Source of the DNA: Bradyrhizobium sp. 170
GTDB lineage: Bacteria; Pseudomonadota; Alphaproteobacteria; Rhizobiales; Xanthobacteraceae
Assembly: GCF_023101085.1 (NCBI RefSeq)
Contig: NZ_CP064703.1
Span: forward strand, 6,696,001 to 6,760,000
Direction of reading: 5' to 3'
Length of the DNA: 64,000 nucleotides
Part shown: in pieces, positions 9,625-18,608 of the stretch
Position numbering within the stretch: position 1 is the stretch's first letter
Layout of the letters: the number at the start of each line of letters is the position of its first letter
Notes under the pieces: model-generated
What the model saw: the letters and a program-made list of their open reading frames with translations, nothing else
Told to the model about the DNA's origin: nothing
Database searches by the model: none
Position numbers and translations under genes: made by a program

Positions 9625-10652
9625 GGCGCATCGCTTTCGGGAACGGCGACGCCGGCCTTGCGTCCGAAGACCTGGCGGATCACGAGGTTCGGGCCCCAAA
9701 GCACCCAGCGATGGATGCGCTCGCGGCCCACCAGTACGATCACGACCAGAACGAGCCCGATCCAGAACATCCAGTATTGTGGCGTAATGGTCTGGAACAA
9801 CTCTTGCAGCATCTTGAACACGACCGCGCCGATCAGCCCGCCATAGAGATAGCCGGTGCCGCCGATGACGAGCACCAGCATCAGATCGGCCGAGCGCTCG
9901 AACGCGAACACGTCGAGGGAAGCCAGCGCCGTGGTCTGGGTGAACAGCGCGCCGGCAATGCCGGCATAGAACGCTGCCACTGTATAGATTGCGATCAGGC
10001 GGCGGTTGACGGGCACACCGATCGCGGACGCCCTGAGCGGATTGTTCTTGATCGCCCGCAGCGACAAGCCGAACGGCGAATTCACGATCCGCCGCGCCAG
10101 CAGAAACAGCAGGAACAGCACGATCAGCGAGTAGAAAAAGCCGGTCTTGCCGAACATGTCGAAGGCGAACAGGCCAAGGACCGGCTGCATCTCGATGCCC
10201 TGCAGGCCGTCGGTGCCGCCGGTGATGTTGGAGAAGCGTTCCGCCAGCGCCTCCAGCAGCAGCGCGATGCCGAGCGTCACCATCAGCCGCGTCAGGTCGA
10301 CGCCGCGGATGACGAGGAAACTCGTAAGAAAGCCGAGCACGGTCGCGATCAGGCCGGCTGCGACAAGTGCGATCACCGGCTCGTTGATGATGCCGTGCAG
10401 GGCCAACAGCCCCGCCGAATAGGCACCGACGCCGAAGAAGGCAGCGTGGCCCAGCGAGACGATGCCGGCGTAGCCGAGGATCAGATCGAGCGACAGCGTG
10501 AACAACGCCAGCCGAATGATATCGGTCATGATCAGATAGCGGGACGGAAACAGGAACGCGCAGGACGCCGCGAGAATCCAGAACGCGATTTCGGCCGGAC
10601 GCCAGCGGGCGCGGGCGATGGCATGGGATGAAACATCGGAGACTGCGGTCAT
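9621..10652 (-). CDS. livM: Branched-chain-amino-acid-type ABC transporter permease LivM
   Basis: 343 residues, multi-pass inner-membrane protein. It has the typical LivM motif LGYAGIVSLGHAAFFGVGAY near residue 60, and the cytoplasmic coupling region RAIKNNPLRASAIGV in the middle. It starts at ATG 10652, seven bases after the livH stop. With LivH it forms the membrane channel. Confidence 0.93.
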   Translation of the reverse strand: MTAVSDVSSHAIARARWRPAEIAFWILAASCAFLFPSRYLIMTDIIRLALFTLSLDLILGYAGIVSLGHAAFFGVGAYSAGLLALHGIINEPVIALVAAGLIATVLGFLTSFLVIRGVDLTRLMVTLGIALLLEALAERFSNITGGTDGLQGIEMQPVLGLFAFDMFGKTGFFYSLIVLFLLFLLARRIVNSPFGLSLRAIKNNPLRASAIGVPVNRRLIAIYTVAAFYAGIAGALFTQTTALASLDVFAFERSADLMLVLVIGGTGYLYGGLIGAVVFKMLQELFQTITPQYWMFWIGLVLVVIVLVGRERIHRWVLWGPNLVIRQVFGRKAGVAVPESDAP

Positions 10653-10659
10653 CGCGGGC

Positions 10660-11529
10660 TCATCGCGCGGCGGCGCGGCCGAACAGGCCGTTCGGACGCC
10701 AGATCAGGATCACGATCATGATGGTGTAGATGACGAACGGCCCCATCTTCGGCACATAATATTTGCCGGCGACGTCGCCGATGCCGAGCAAAAGCGAAGC
10801 GAGGAACGGCCCGGTGATGCTGGAGGAACCGCCGACGGTGACCACGATCAGGAAGTAGATCATGAATTTTAGCGGAAAATACGGATCGAGCCCGAGGATT
10901 TCGGCGCTCAACGCCCCGCCGAGGCCCGCAAGGCCGCAGCCAAAGGCAAAGGTGAACGCGAACACCTGCGGCACGTTGATGCCGAGGCCGCTGGCGGCGC
11001 GGGGATCATCGACGGCCGCGCGCAGGCGGCTCCCAAAGCGGGTCTTTGCCAGGATCAATTGCAGCGCCACCGTGAGCAGGCCGCAGATTACGATGATCAT
11101 CAGCCGGTAGCGGCCGATGCCGACGCCGAAGAAATCGAACTGGCCCTCGAGCGCCGCCGGCAGCTTGATGAAGATGCGCGACGATCCCATGATGTAGTCC
11201 ACCGCGGCCACCGACATGAAGGTGAGGCCGATCGTGAACAGCACCTGATCGAGATGGCTGCGAGTATAGAGGTGGCGGTAGAGCGTGCGCTCCAGCGCCA
11301 CGCCGATCGCCGCGGCCGAGACAAAGGCGAGCGGGAGTGCTGTGAAGAACGGCCAGCCGGAATTGTTCACCAGCACCGCACAGATATAGCCGCCGGTCAT
11401 GGCAAAGGCGCCATGGGCGAGATTGACGAAATTCATCAGCCCCAGCGTCACCGCCAGCCCGCAGGCGAGCACGAACAGCAGCATGCCGTAGGCGACACCG
11501 TCGAACAGGATGGTGAAGAGCGTGGTCAT
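10660..11529 (-). CDS. livH: Branched-chain-amino-acid-type ABC transporter permease LivH
   Basis: 289 residues, hydrophobic throughout, with the LivH N-terminal motif LGLMNFVNLAHGAFAMTGGY and the coupling helix AAVDDPRAASGLGIN. ATG 11529 is the start matching the family N-terminus (MTTLFTILFDGVAYGML). It is separated from the binding-protein gene by a 180-bp gap occupied by a hairpin repeat. Confidence 0.93.
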   Translation of the reverse strand: MTTLFTILFDGVAYGMLLFVLACGLAVTLGLMNFVNLAHGAFAMTGGYICAVLVNNSGWPFFTALPLAFVSAAAIGVALERTLYRHLYTRSHLDQVLFTIGLTFMSVAAVDYIMGSSRIFIKLPAALEGQFDFFGVGIGRYRLMIIVICGLLTVALQLILAKTRFGSRLRAAVDDPRAASGLGINVPQVFAFTFAFGCGLAGLGGALSAEILGLDPYFPLKFMIYFLIVVTVGGSSSITGPFLASLLLGIGDVAGKYYVPKMGPFVIYTIMIVILIWRPNGLFGRAAAR

Positions 11530-11579
11530 GGGAGCCGTCTTAATCAGTATTGGCTTGAATGATGAGAAAACCGGTGCCT

Positions 11580-11694
11580 CGTCATGACCGGGCTTGTCCC
11601 GGCCATCCACGTTCTTCGTTCATGACGAAGAAAGGCGTGGATGCCCGGGTCATCTGCGCGAAGACGCGCTTCGCGCTTTTGCCCGGGCATGACG
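11580..11694. repeat. Hairpin repeat element between binding-protein gene and livH
   Basis: The ends CGTCATGaCCGGGC (11580-11593) and GCCCGGGCATGACG (11681-11694) are inverted with one mismatch. A nested stem, CATCCACG with CGTGGATG, encloses TTCTTCGT and ACGAAGAA around a TCATG loop. It lies just downstream of the binding-protein gene within one operon, where a REP-like hairpin could protect the upstream message from 3' exonucleases. Confidence 0.7.
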
Positions 11695-11708
11695 TGGTGA
11701 GAGCGAAG

Positions 11709-12881
11709 TCACTTCTTGGTCTTGCCGGAATCCTTCACCGCCTCGAAGGTCGCGAACTCGACGTTGTAGAGTTCGCCGTCGACCTTCTCGACCTTGCGGA
11801 TGTAGATGTTCTGCACGATGTCGCGGGTTTCCGGATCGATCGAGATCGGGCCGCGCGGGCTTTCCCACTTCATGCCCTTCATCGCCTCGATCAGCGCATC
11901 GCCGTCGGTCTTGCCGCCGGTCTTCTTCAGCGCCTCGTAGATCAGGCGGATGCCGTCATAGCCGCCGACCGCCATGAAGCCCGGGCGCGAGCCGAAGGCC
12001 TTCTTGTAGGCAGCAACGAATTCCTTGTTGGCCGCCGAGGGATGGGCCGCGGAATAGAGATGCGCGGTGACGGTGCCGAGCGCCGCATCGCCCATGCCGT
12101 TGAGCAGGTCGTCGTCCATCACGTCGCCGGGGCCGATCACCTTGATGCCCGCCTTGTCGAGCCCGCGCTCGGCATATTGCTTCATGAAATTGCCGCCCTG
12201 TCCTGCCGGCACGAACACGAACACGGCATCGGGCTTGGAATCCTTCATGCGCTGGAGGAACGGAGCGAAATCAGGGTTTTGCAGCGGCACCTTCACCTCT
12301 TCCACGATCTCGCCGCCGCCGGCGGTGAAGTTCTGCTTGAAGAAGTTCAAGGCGTCGTTGCCCGGCGCATAGTCGGAGGTCAGCGTCGCAACCTTCTTGA
12401 TGCCGTTCTTGGCGGCCCAGTCACCGATGATGGTCGACGACTGCGCCAGCGTGAAGGAGGTGCGGACGATGTAGGGCGAACGCTCGGTGATGATCGACGT
12501 GCCCGCCGCCATCACGATTTCCGGAACCTTGGCCTGCGTCGCCAGTGGCGCGGCGGCAAGGGCTGCCGGGGTCACGCCGAAGCCCGCGATGAAACTGACC
12601 TTGTCGTTGACGATCAGTTCCTGCGCCAGGCGCTTGGTGTTGTCGGGAACCGCCCCGTCGTCCTTGAGGATGACTTCGATCTTCTTGCCGGCGACGGTAT
12701 CGCCGTTCTGCTGCATGTAGAGCTTGACCGCGTTGTCGATCTGCTTGCCGGTCGACGCTTGGCCGCCGGTCATCGGCAGGATCAGGCCGATCTTGACGGT
12801 CTCCTGGGCGTGAGCCGGCGCGAGCGCCAGCATCCCGGCGACGGCGCCTGCGGCCAGCAACATGTGACTGCGAATAGACAT
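11709..12881 (-). CDS. Periplasmic binding protein of Liv-type ABC transporter
   Basis: 390 residues with a Sec signal peptide ending APAHAQ (about residue 26), then the family start ETVKIGLILPMTGGQASTGK. Type I periplasmic binding fold (peripla_BP_6). ATG 12881 is preferred because GGAG lies eight bases upstream; ATG 12887 would have only two bases of spacing. It is the first gene of the operon binding protein, livH, livM, livG, livF, metE-like. The ligand may be an amino acid, but members also bind amides, aromatic acids and other small organic molecules. Confidence 0.92.
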   Translation of the reverse strand: MSIRSHMLLAAGAVAGMLALAPAHAQETVKIGLILPMTGGQASTGKQIDNAVKLYMQQNGDTVAGKKIEVILKDDGAVPDNTKRLAQELIVNDKVSFIAGFGVTPAALAAAPLATQAKVPEIVMAAGTSIITERSPYIVRTSFTLAQSSTIIGDWAAKNGIKKVATLTSDYAPGNDALNFFKQNFTAGGGEIVEEVKVPLQNPDFAPFLQRMKDSKPDAVFVFVPAGQGGNFMKQYAERGLDKAGIKVIGPGDVMDDDLLNGMGDAALGTVTAHLYSAAHPSAANKEFVAAYKKAFGSRPGFMAVGGYDGIRLIYEALKKTGGKTDGDALIEAMKGMKWESPRGPISIDPETRDIVQNIYIRKVEKVDGELYNVEFATFEAVKDSGKTKK

Positions 12882-13247
12882 GAACATCTCTCCCCCTGAT
12901 CGGCCTTGTGTCCTCGAACCGAGTCCCCGGCCCTTGATCTCACCATAACCCAGATTTTTCGGCCGGGTAGCGTGGCAACATGGCGTCCTTGGCCGCCCTT
13001 TTGTCAACCGGACCATTGGCGTGGCGCGGCGAAGTTGCCGGGGCAACGGGAACTGTCGCGAAATAGGCGACGGTATTATAATATAATCCGATATTGCTGC
13101 CCGACGTCTCCCAGGCGCGATGGCCTATTTGTACGATTGTACAAATGAAATGGTCCTGTCAACAAAGAAGCGCCCTTGCCGGTTCCTGAAAAGGCAGCGC
13201 CGCCCTAAATCCATCATCCTTAAAGGGTCAGGCTGTACCTTCTGCCA
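12882..13247. other. Divergent intergenic region, no gene
   Basis: This 366-bp gap separates the ABC operon (minus) from the small lipoprotein gene (plus). No convincing reading frame was found. It contains an AT-rich stretch TATTATAATATAAT at about 13073-13086, usable as a -10 region on either strand, and a perfect inverted repeat at 13127-13146. Confidence 0.6.
13127..13146. promoter_or_regulatory. Candidate operator: perfect inverted repeat ATTTGTAC-N4-GTACAAAT
   Basis: The 8-bp arms are exact inverted copies around a GATT spacer. It lies 40-55 bp from the AT-rich promoter-like stretch and between two divergent genes. The shape fits a dimeric repressor site such as TetR or GntR type. No cognate regulator gene is adjacent. 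Confidence 0.5.
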
Positions 13248-13523
13248 ATGCTGACCAGCGCGCGCCATATTGTCACGATCATTACCGTTGCCCTTGCCGG
13301 CTGCGGCGTGAGCGGCTGCGGAACGATCAACGAGAAGCTGGCCGCCGGAGTCAGTGACGCCATTCCGGCGGCGATCGGCGGCATGCCCGCGGACGCGCCG
13401 CCGCGTCCCGGCACCGCGAAGTACGACGAGTACATGCGAGAGCGCGAGCGAAAGCGCCTGCTGCCGGCCTCCGAACGGGGCGAGGAAAAGCCCGCGCCTG
13501 CGCCGCAGGATACGGCTCGCTAG
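13248..13523 (+). CDS. Small putative lipoprotein
   Basis: 91 residues. The N-terminal hydrophobic stretch ends in a lipobox, LAGC, with the lipidated Cys at about residue 19; a second Cys follows soon after. The rest is short, with a charged segment YMRERERKR. It resembles the very small lipoproteins often found alone in rhizobial genomes; no known domain was seen. It is convergent with purU and ends in a terminator hairpin that overlaps its stop codon. Confidence 0.65.
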   Translation: MLTSARHIVTIITVALAGCGVSGCGTINEKLAAGVSDAIPAAIGGMPADAPPRPGTAKYDEYMRERERKRLLPASERGEEKPAPAPQDTAR

Positions 13524-13557
13524 AGCCTGATCATTGATCAGACTCTAGATCTTTTTT
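13520..13557 (+). terminator. Rho-independent terminator of the lipoprotein gene
   Basis: CTAGAGcCTGATCA pairs with TGATCAGaCTCTAG (13520-13548) with one mismatch, followed by AT-rich sequence and six Ts (13552-13557). The stem includes the TAG stop codon. Confidence 0.75.
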
Positions 13558-13630
13558 GACGCGTTTTCTTCACGCGAACCGGTACCCACCCCCGGATCAA
13601 GTCCGAGGGCATGCTTCGCTCGAAAACGCT
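13552..13630 (-). repeat. Dispersed terminator-associated repeat, copy 1 (with internal 24-nt insert)
   Basis: On the minus strand this copy contains AGCGTTTTCGAGCGAAG (13614-13630) and then GTGGGTACCGGTTCGCGTGAAGAAAACGCGTCAAAA (13553-13589, less than 20 bases per quoted arm in the second copy). The two blocks are contiguous in the copy at 31432-31484 but separated here by 24 bp (13590-13613). It fills the gap between the convergent lipoprotein and purU genes. Confidence 0.75.
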
Positions 13631-13633
13631 ACG

Positions 13634-14497
13634 TCAGTCCATAAACACCACGGTCTTGCGGCCGTTGAGGATCACGCGATCCTCCAAATGATGGCGCATG
13701 GCGCGCGCCAGTACGCGGCGCTCGATGTCGCGGCCCTTGCGCGACAGATCTTCCGGCGTGTCGCGGTGACTGATGCGCTCGACGTCCTGGTCGATGATCG
13801 GGCCCTCGTCGAGATCGCGGGTGACGTAATGCGCGGTAGCGCCGATCAGCTTGACGCCGCGCTCATGCGCCTGGTGGTAGGGCCGCGCGCCCTTGAATCC
13901 CGGCAGGAACGAGTGGTGGATGTTGATGCAGCGCCCCGACAGCCTTGCCGACATTTCGTCCGACAGGATCTGCATGTAACGCGCCAGCACCACGAGATCG
14001 GTCTTGGTGTCCTGAGCCAGTTTCCAGACCGCCTCTTCCTGCTCGCGCTTGGTTTCCTTCGTCACGGGCATGTAGTGGAACGGGATCTCGCCGAAATCCA
14101 GATTGCCATAGGTCTCGCGCGGATGGTTGGAGACAACAGCAGTCGGGATCATCTCGAGTTCGCCGGTGCGCCAGCGATAAAGGATGTCGACCAGGCAATG
14201 ATCGGACTTGGAGACCAGCAGCATCACCCGGCGGCGATTGGCGCGGTCGCGCATCTGCCATTCCATGGCAAAGCGGTCGGCGATCGCGGTGAAGCCGGTC
14301 TGCAGGGCCTGCAATTCGACCGCGAGATCGGCAGCAGTGAACACCACCCGCATGAAGAATTTTTTGGTCTCGATGTCGTCGAACTGCTGGGCGTCCAGGA
14401 TGTTCTGCCCATTATGGGCGAGAAAGGTCGACACCGCGGAAACGATGCCGGGGCGATCCGGGCAGGACAGGGTCAGGACGAACTGGTGATCGGGCAT
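13634..14497 (-). CDS. purU: Formyltetrahydrofolate deformylase
   Basis: 287 residues. It hydrolyses 10-formyltetrahydrofolate to formate and tetrahydrofolate, balancing one-carbon pools and supplying formate for purine synthesis. An N-terminal ACT domain (about 1-80, starting [19 protein letters not shown]) precedes a formyl-hydrolase domain. Catalytic residues are visible in [16 protein letters not shown] (Asn and His) and [11 protein letters not shown] (Asp). Length is normal. Convergent with the lipoprotein and divergent from the HemD-family gene. Confidence 0.97.
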   Translation of the reverse strand: MPDHQFVLTLSCPDRPGIVSAVSTFLAHNGQNILDAQQFDDIETKKFFMRVVFTAADLAVELQALQTGFTAIADRFAMEWQMRDRANRRRVMLLVSKSDHCLVDILYRWRTGELEMIPTAVVSNHPRETYGNLDFGEIPFHYMPVTKETKREQEEAVWKLAQDTKTDLVVLARYMQILSDEMSARLSGRCINIHHSFLPGFKGARPYHQAHERGVKLIGATAHYVTRDLDEGPIIDQDVERISHRDTPEDLSRKGRDIERRVLARAMRHHLEDRVILNGRKTVVFMD

Positions 14498-14636
14498 GGC
14501 GAAGCTGGCTACAATTCAGGCAATAGGGTGAAGCGGCGATTGCGGCCCTGCTCTATCACCGCACATACGCTTGCGCCAATCCCGAAACCGGGGTCAGGAT
14601 GAACAAAGCGCGAAGCAAAAGCGTTGGAGCGAGATC

Positions 14637-15494
14637 ATGGCTGACAGATTGAACGGTTACCGCATTCTGATCCTGGAAACGCGCGAGGAAGCGCAGTTTT
14701 CCCGCCTGCTCACCGAGCAGGGCGCCGACGTGCTGCAATGTCCGATGTTCACCATCCACGACGCGCCGGACCCGGCGCCGGTCGAAGCCTGGATCGGGCG
14801 GTGCATTGAAAAGCCCTTTGACGATTTGGTGCTGATGACGGGCGAAGGCCTGCGCCGGCTGATGAAGGTAGTCCGGCGGATCGGTGTCGAACAGGAATTC
14901 ATTGCCGCGCTCGGCAAGGCGCGCACATTCGCGCGCGGGCCCAAACCGGGCAAGGCGCTGCGCGAAATCGGGCTGGAACCGCAGATGACGACGGAAAAGC
15001 CAACCTCCGAAGGCATTGCCGAGATGCTGTCGCGCCTCGATCTCGGCGGCCATCGCCTCGGCCTGCAGCTTTACCCGGACAAGGACCACAGCGTCCTGAT
15101 CGGCGCGATCAAGGCGCAAGGCGCCGAGGTAGATACCGTGCTGCCCTATGCCTATGACGCGCAGGCCGCCGACGCCAATATCATCGCCGCCATCGACGAG
15201 ATGGCCGCCGGCCGCATCGATGCGATCGCGCTGACCAATCTCGGCCAGATCCGCCGCCTGATCGAGGTTGCGCGGGCGCGAGGCTGCGAGGATCGGTTAC
15301 GTGACGGGCTCGAGCGCACGCCGATCGCTTCCGTCGGACCGGCAGTATCGGACGAACTCAAGTCCCACGGCCTGCGCACCGATATCTATCCGGCCGAGGA
15401 CGCCTTCTTCATGCGGCCGCTGATCTCGGCGATGGCGGCGGCGCTTGGGAAAAATCCGCCGCGGGCGGTGGCCGGCCGGATCGGTCCGGTCTAG
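14637..15494 (+). CDS. Uroporphyrinogen-III synthase (HemD) family protein
   Basis: 285 residues with the two-lobed HemD pattern: an opening YRILILETREEAQFSRLL, a middle hinge at about residue 130, and the conserved region DAIALTNLGQIRRLIEVA and ASVGPAVSDELKSHGL near the C-terminus. The enzyme closes hydroxymethylbilane to uroporphyrinogen III on the haem, sirohaem and cobalamin route. It stands alone rather than with hemC, so it may be a second copy tied to sirohaem rather than the main hemD. ATG 14637 is chosen by alignment to the family N-terminus; an upstream in-frame ATG at 14571 adds a non-conserved stretch. Confidence 0.8.
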   Translation: MADRLNGYRILILETREEAQFSRLLTEQGADVLQCPMFTIHDAPDPAPVEAWIGRCIEKPFDDLVLMTGEGLRRLMKVVRRIGVEQEFIAALGKARTFARGPKPGKALREIGLEPQMTTEKPTSEGIAEMLSRLDLGGHRLGLQLYPDKDHSVLIGAIKAQGAEVDTVLPYAYDAQAADANIIAAIDEMAAGRIDAIALTNLGQIRRLIEVARARGCEDRLRDGLERTPIASVGPAVSDELKSHGLRTDIYPAEDAFFMRPLISAMAAALGKNPPRAVAGRIGPV

Positions 15495-15503
15495 AGTTGT
15501 GTC

Positions 15504-16583
15504 ATGGAAGATACAGTTACAGAAGCCGTCAGGAAGCAGTACGAGGCGTATAGCTATCCGCCACCAATTGAGGACGCCGAGGAATTCAGAAAGAAATGGG
15601 GACCGCTGACTTGTGACCCCAAATTTGCGGGCATTCAGTTGTGGCCTGAGGGCCGACCTCGGCAAGACCTGCGCATATTATGCGCCGGTTGCGGCTCCTC
15701 CCAAGCGGCTCTGATCGCCCTTAATAACCCGGACTGTTCCGTCCTCGGTATCGATCTTTCCGAGACCAGCCTCGCTCATTCGAAGCGTCTTCGCGATCGA
15801 CACAGCCTCACCAACCTTGAACTTCGGCAAATGAGCCTGCTGGACGTCGGCGAGTTGAATCGCTCCTTTGACCTGATCCTTTGCACTGGCGTTCTTCACC
15901 ACCTTCCCAATCCGGACGCCGGATTAAAGGCTCTCGCAGATATACTCGATCCATCAGGAAGCATGGCAATCATGCTTTACGGGAAGGCTGGGCGCGCTGG
16001 AGTATATCTAGTTCAGGATATCTTGCGGCGACTTGGAGCCGGTCAAAATGCGGAGGGCGTCAGGATTGCCCGTGAGCTTTTGAAGCTTGTCCCATCGCAC
16101 CATTATCTGATCTCGACGACCGGCAAACTACCCCATGACCTTGCCGACGATGCGGGGATAGTGGACATGCTGCTTCACCCGCAAGATAGAGCCTACTCGG
16201 TGCCGGAGATCATGGAGTTTGTTGCAGCGGCTGGGCTCATTTTCTTCGGTTGGAGCGACAACGCCCTCTACTGCGCCGATCGTTTTCTGAGCGGAGAGAT
16301 GCTGGAAAGGGTTTTGGCGCTCCCAGCCGCGGAGCAGTGGGCCGTCATCGATAATCTTACCGTGCTAAACGACAGGCACGATTTCTTCGTCAGGAAGCCT
16401 CAAAGCACGCGCTTCCTTACTCGTTTCGATACAGATGATTATCTGTCGTATGTCCCTCGCGTTCGATCCGGCATTAAGCTTGCTGGTGACGTCAACTCGT
16501 TGATCCTGACGCGCCGTTCGCTTCATGGGGAAGTTGTTACCCCCAATATCGAAATCGGAAGCGCTCCTGCTGGAGCAGCTTGA
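15504..16583 (+). CDS. Class I SAM-dependent methyltransferase, probably 3'-frameshifted
   Basis: 359 residues as read. The core motif LRILCAGCGSSQAALIAL (about residue 57) and the post-I acidic residue in VLGIDLSETSLAHSKRL are clear, with the motif IV region FDLILCTGVLHHLPNPDAG. The reading frame ends at 16583 with a non-conserved tail, while the +1 frame continues as an open, well-formed sequence to 16725. Skipping one C in the five-C run at 16540-16544 would join the two into about 405 residues. The gene and the next one look more AT-rich than neighbours. Substrate unknown. Confidence 0.75.
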   Translation: MEDTVTEAVRKQYEAYSYPPPIEDAEEFRKKWGPLTCDPKFAGIQLWPEGRPRQDLRILCAGCGSSQAALIALNNPDCSVLGIDLSETSLAHSKRLRDRHSLTNLELRQMSLLDVGELNRSFDLILCTGVLHHLPNPDAGLKALADILDPSGSMAIMLYGKAGRAGVYLVQDILRRLGAGQNAEGVRIARELLKLVPSHHYLISTTGKLPHDLADDAGIVDMLLHPQDRAYSVPEIMEFVAAAGLIFFGWSDNALYCADRFLSGEMLERVLALPAAEQWAVIDNLTVLNDRHDFFVRKPQSTRFLTRFDTDDYLSYVPRVRSGIKLAGDVNSLILTRRSLHGEVVTPNIEIGSAPAGAA

Positions 16584-16725
16584 CGGAAACAAGAGCATAT
16601 CAGAAATTCTGTCCCACTCCTTGTTCGCGCGGCTTGAGCCCGAACAAAGGACGAATTTCGCTCTCGCCGTCTGCGAACGCATGTGGCGATCGGGGCATCT
16701 CCTGTTTGGCAGATCCGGCTCCTAG
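16543..16725 (+). pseudogene. Out-of-frame C-terminal part of the methyltransferase
   Basis: In the +1 frame the sequence reads PISKSEALLLEQLDGNKSIS and onward to a stop at 16725. It looks like a small winged-helix or PqqD-like tail of the sort found at the C-terminus of some methyltransferases. Alone it has no proper start or ribosome-binding site (ATG 16525 lies inside the upstream gene), so it is most likely the displaced end of that protein. Confidence 0.55.
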
Positions 16726-16949
16726 CCGCCGAGAAGCCGGACGGCGCGGCGGTGTTGAACGCGCTGGCGCCGACGTTGAGTTTTCCCCGTCAACGATGCC
16801 CCAAAAGCTTGAAACTCAGCCTGATCAATCAAGGCACGTCAGGCAGTATTCGGGCCAGGCCCTTGTCCGCTTTGGGTCCAATAGCGGACGATGCGCCTGC
16901 TTCGAAACCTTTTGCACCTGAGAACTCGCCCCAGATAGATGATTCGGTT

Positions 16950-18299
16950 TTAACGTTGCTGCGAAAAGCTCAACCGAAGCCTAAGCTCTCGGCTTAGAAG
17001 CCAGAGGCTCAAGAGGGCTTGCATAGTGGTTGTGGCAATCGACAGATACCAGATGTGTTCAACTCGAAAACCAGTTTGCGTCGATAGCCACAACGTCGGT
17101 ACCACGTAGGTTATTAAGCGAAACGTCGAACTAACGAGTTGCGGCTTGGTATTTCCAAGCCCCTGAAACGTGCTCGAACACACAAAAATAATGCCCTGCG
17201 CTACGAGGTTCAGAGAAACCATTTTGAGGAAAAGGACGCCTTCGTCAATCGTGGCCTTGTCCGACGTGAAACCGGCCAACAAAAATTCAGGCCGCCAATG
17301 CGCAACGAACGTGGCGGCCACCATCACTGCGGTGGCGATGACCAAGACGGTTCGGACGGTCTCCTTAACGCGAGCAGCGTTTCCAGCGCCGAAATTTTGT
17401 CCGATGATAGGCGCTGCCGTGAATGCGATGGCCATAGCGGGTACTTGAATTAGTCCAAGCACACGAGAACCGATGCTGAATCCTGCTTGTGCGGCTGAAC
17501 CGAAATTTCCGAGGGCATAATAGATTGCCGCCATATAAGCGAACATGATGGCGAACTCTCCGCCGGCAGGAAGGCCAACGGCCAGAATGCGCCTCGAAAG
17601 ACCAAATTGGGGGCGCCATTCCTTCAGATTGAGTGTGAGGTAATTTCCTGGCCTTTGGAAATAAAGCCAGAGTGTAATGACGCCAATTGCGACTGCTATC
17701 GAACTGGCCAAGCCCGCCCCCTGCACACCTAGGGCGTGGCCCGTTGGCCATCCGACTATGAGCACTGGCGCGAGAATAACATTAACGGCCACCGTAAGCA
17801 CTTGAACGTACATCGTCGGCTTCACTACGCCGATGCCGCGTAACGCTGATGACAGCGCCAGCATGACGAACTGTAGCGCGAGCGCTGGCATGAACCAGAC
17901 GAGGTAGGTCGTGCCAGCCTCGACGGTAGCGGCATCCGCCCCGACTGAACGCATGTAAGTCGCGGCAACGGCGAAGCCTGCGACCAAGGTACACGTCCCG
18001 CAAATGATGGATAGCCCGATCGACTGATTGAAGACGAAGTTTGCATCGGCGCGATCGCCGCGGCCAACGGCTTTTGAAACAGCCGCCAAGGTGCCTACGC
18101 TAACGATTTGCGTGAGAGCATTGATGATGAACCCAGCATTGCCAGCAGTGCCGACACCGGCGATGGCGGCTTCACCTAGACCCGCCACGAAGTAGAGGTC
18201 GATCAATCCGCAGAGTAGTACCAAAATGAGCCCGGCGAAAATCGGGACCGCCATGGCGAGGACATGGCTCGAGATCGAGCCGCGAGTGAGATCGTTCAT
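16950..18299 (-). CDS. MATE-family multidrug/toxin exporter
   Basis: 449 residues, about twelve hydrophobic segments arranged as two similar halves, as in the MATE (NorM/DinF) family of Na+ or H+ driven exporters. The N-terminal half has the family-like IFAGLILVLLCGLIDLYFVAGLG segment (two shorter blocks within residues 18-42), and the second half repeats the pattern at IIGQNFGAGN. ATG 18299 gives the normal start MNDLTRGSI. The gene is less GC-rich by eye than its neighbours. The 224-bp gap to the methyltransferase (16726-16949) shows no credible gene. Confidence 0.93.
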   Translation of the reverse strand: MNDLTRGSISSHVLAMAVPIFAGLILVLLCGLIDLYFVAGLGEAAIAGVGTAGNAGFIINALTQIVSVGTLAAVSKAVGRGDRADANFVFNQSIGLSIICGTCTLVAGFAVAATYMRSVGADAATVEAGTTYLVWFMPALALQFVMLALSSALRGIGVVKPTMYVQVLTVAVNVILAPVLIVGWPTGHALGVQGAGLASSIAVAIGVITLWLYFQRPGNYLTLNLKEWRPQFGLSRRILAVGLPAGGEFAIMFAYMAAIYYALGNFGSAAQAGFSIGSRVLGLIQVPAMAIAFTAAPIIGQNFGAGNAARVKETVRTVLVIATAVMVAATFVAHWRPEFLLAGFTSDKATIDEGVLFLKMVSLNLVAQGIIFVCSSTFQGLGNTKPQLVSSTFRLITYVVPTLWLSTQTGFRVEHIWYLSIATTTMQALLSLWLLSRELRLRLSFSQQR

Positions 18300-18608
18300 G
18301 ATGGAGGACGTCCGATGAAAAAGCTGAAGGAAAGAGGTGCGCAGTTGATGGCCGCGAACTACAGCAGTTCACGAGAGTCCGCGTAGCCAGGTACTGCGCT
18401 TCTCAGCTTCCTTGGTTCACCGGTGGCTTCTTTCGATAGCTCTAATAAGTTCCCGTGTAACTCATTTGGATAAGCACCACTATAGAAAAAAGTGACAGCC
18501 CAATACAGTCTGCTAGGGGCACTTGCGGACATCCCGACGCAGCTGATCCGTGTCTGCTTTACCCCCGAAAACATTGCAGGCTCACTTCGCCGCTAGTTTG
18601 ATGAATCC
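18300..18608. other. Intergenic region, nothing recognised
   Basis: A 309-bp AT-richer gap between the MATE gene and the Bug-type gene. Short frames are present but none has a ribosome-binding site or a protein-like composition. No hairpin with T-run was found. Confidence 0.5.

Noticed and set aside
16683..16997. 104-codon plus-strand frame after the methyltransferase
   Set aside because: No ribosome-binding site, overlaps the end of the MATE gene and has no protein-like pattern.
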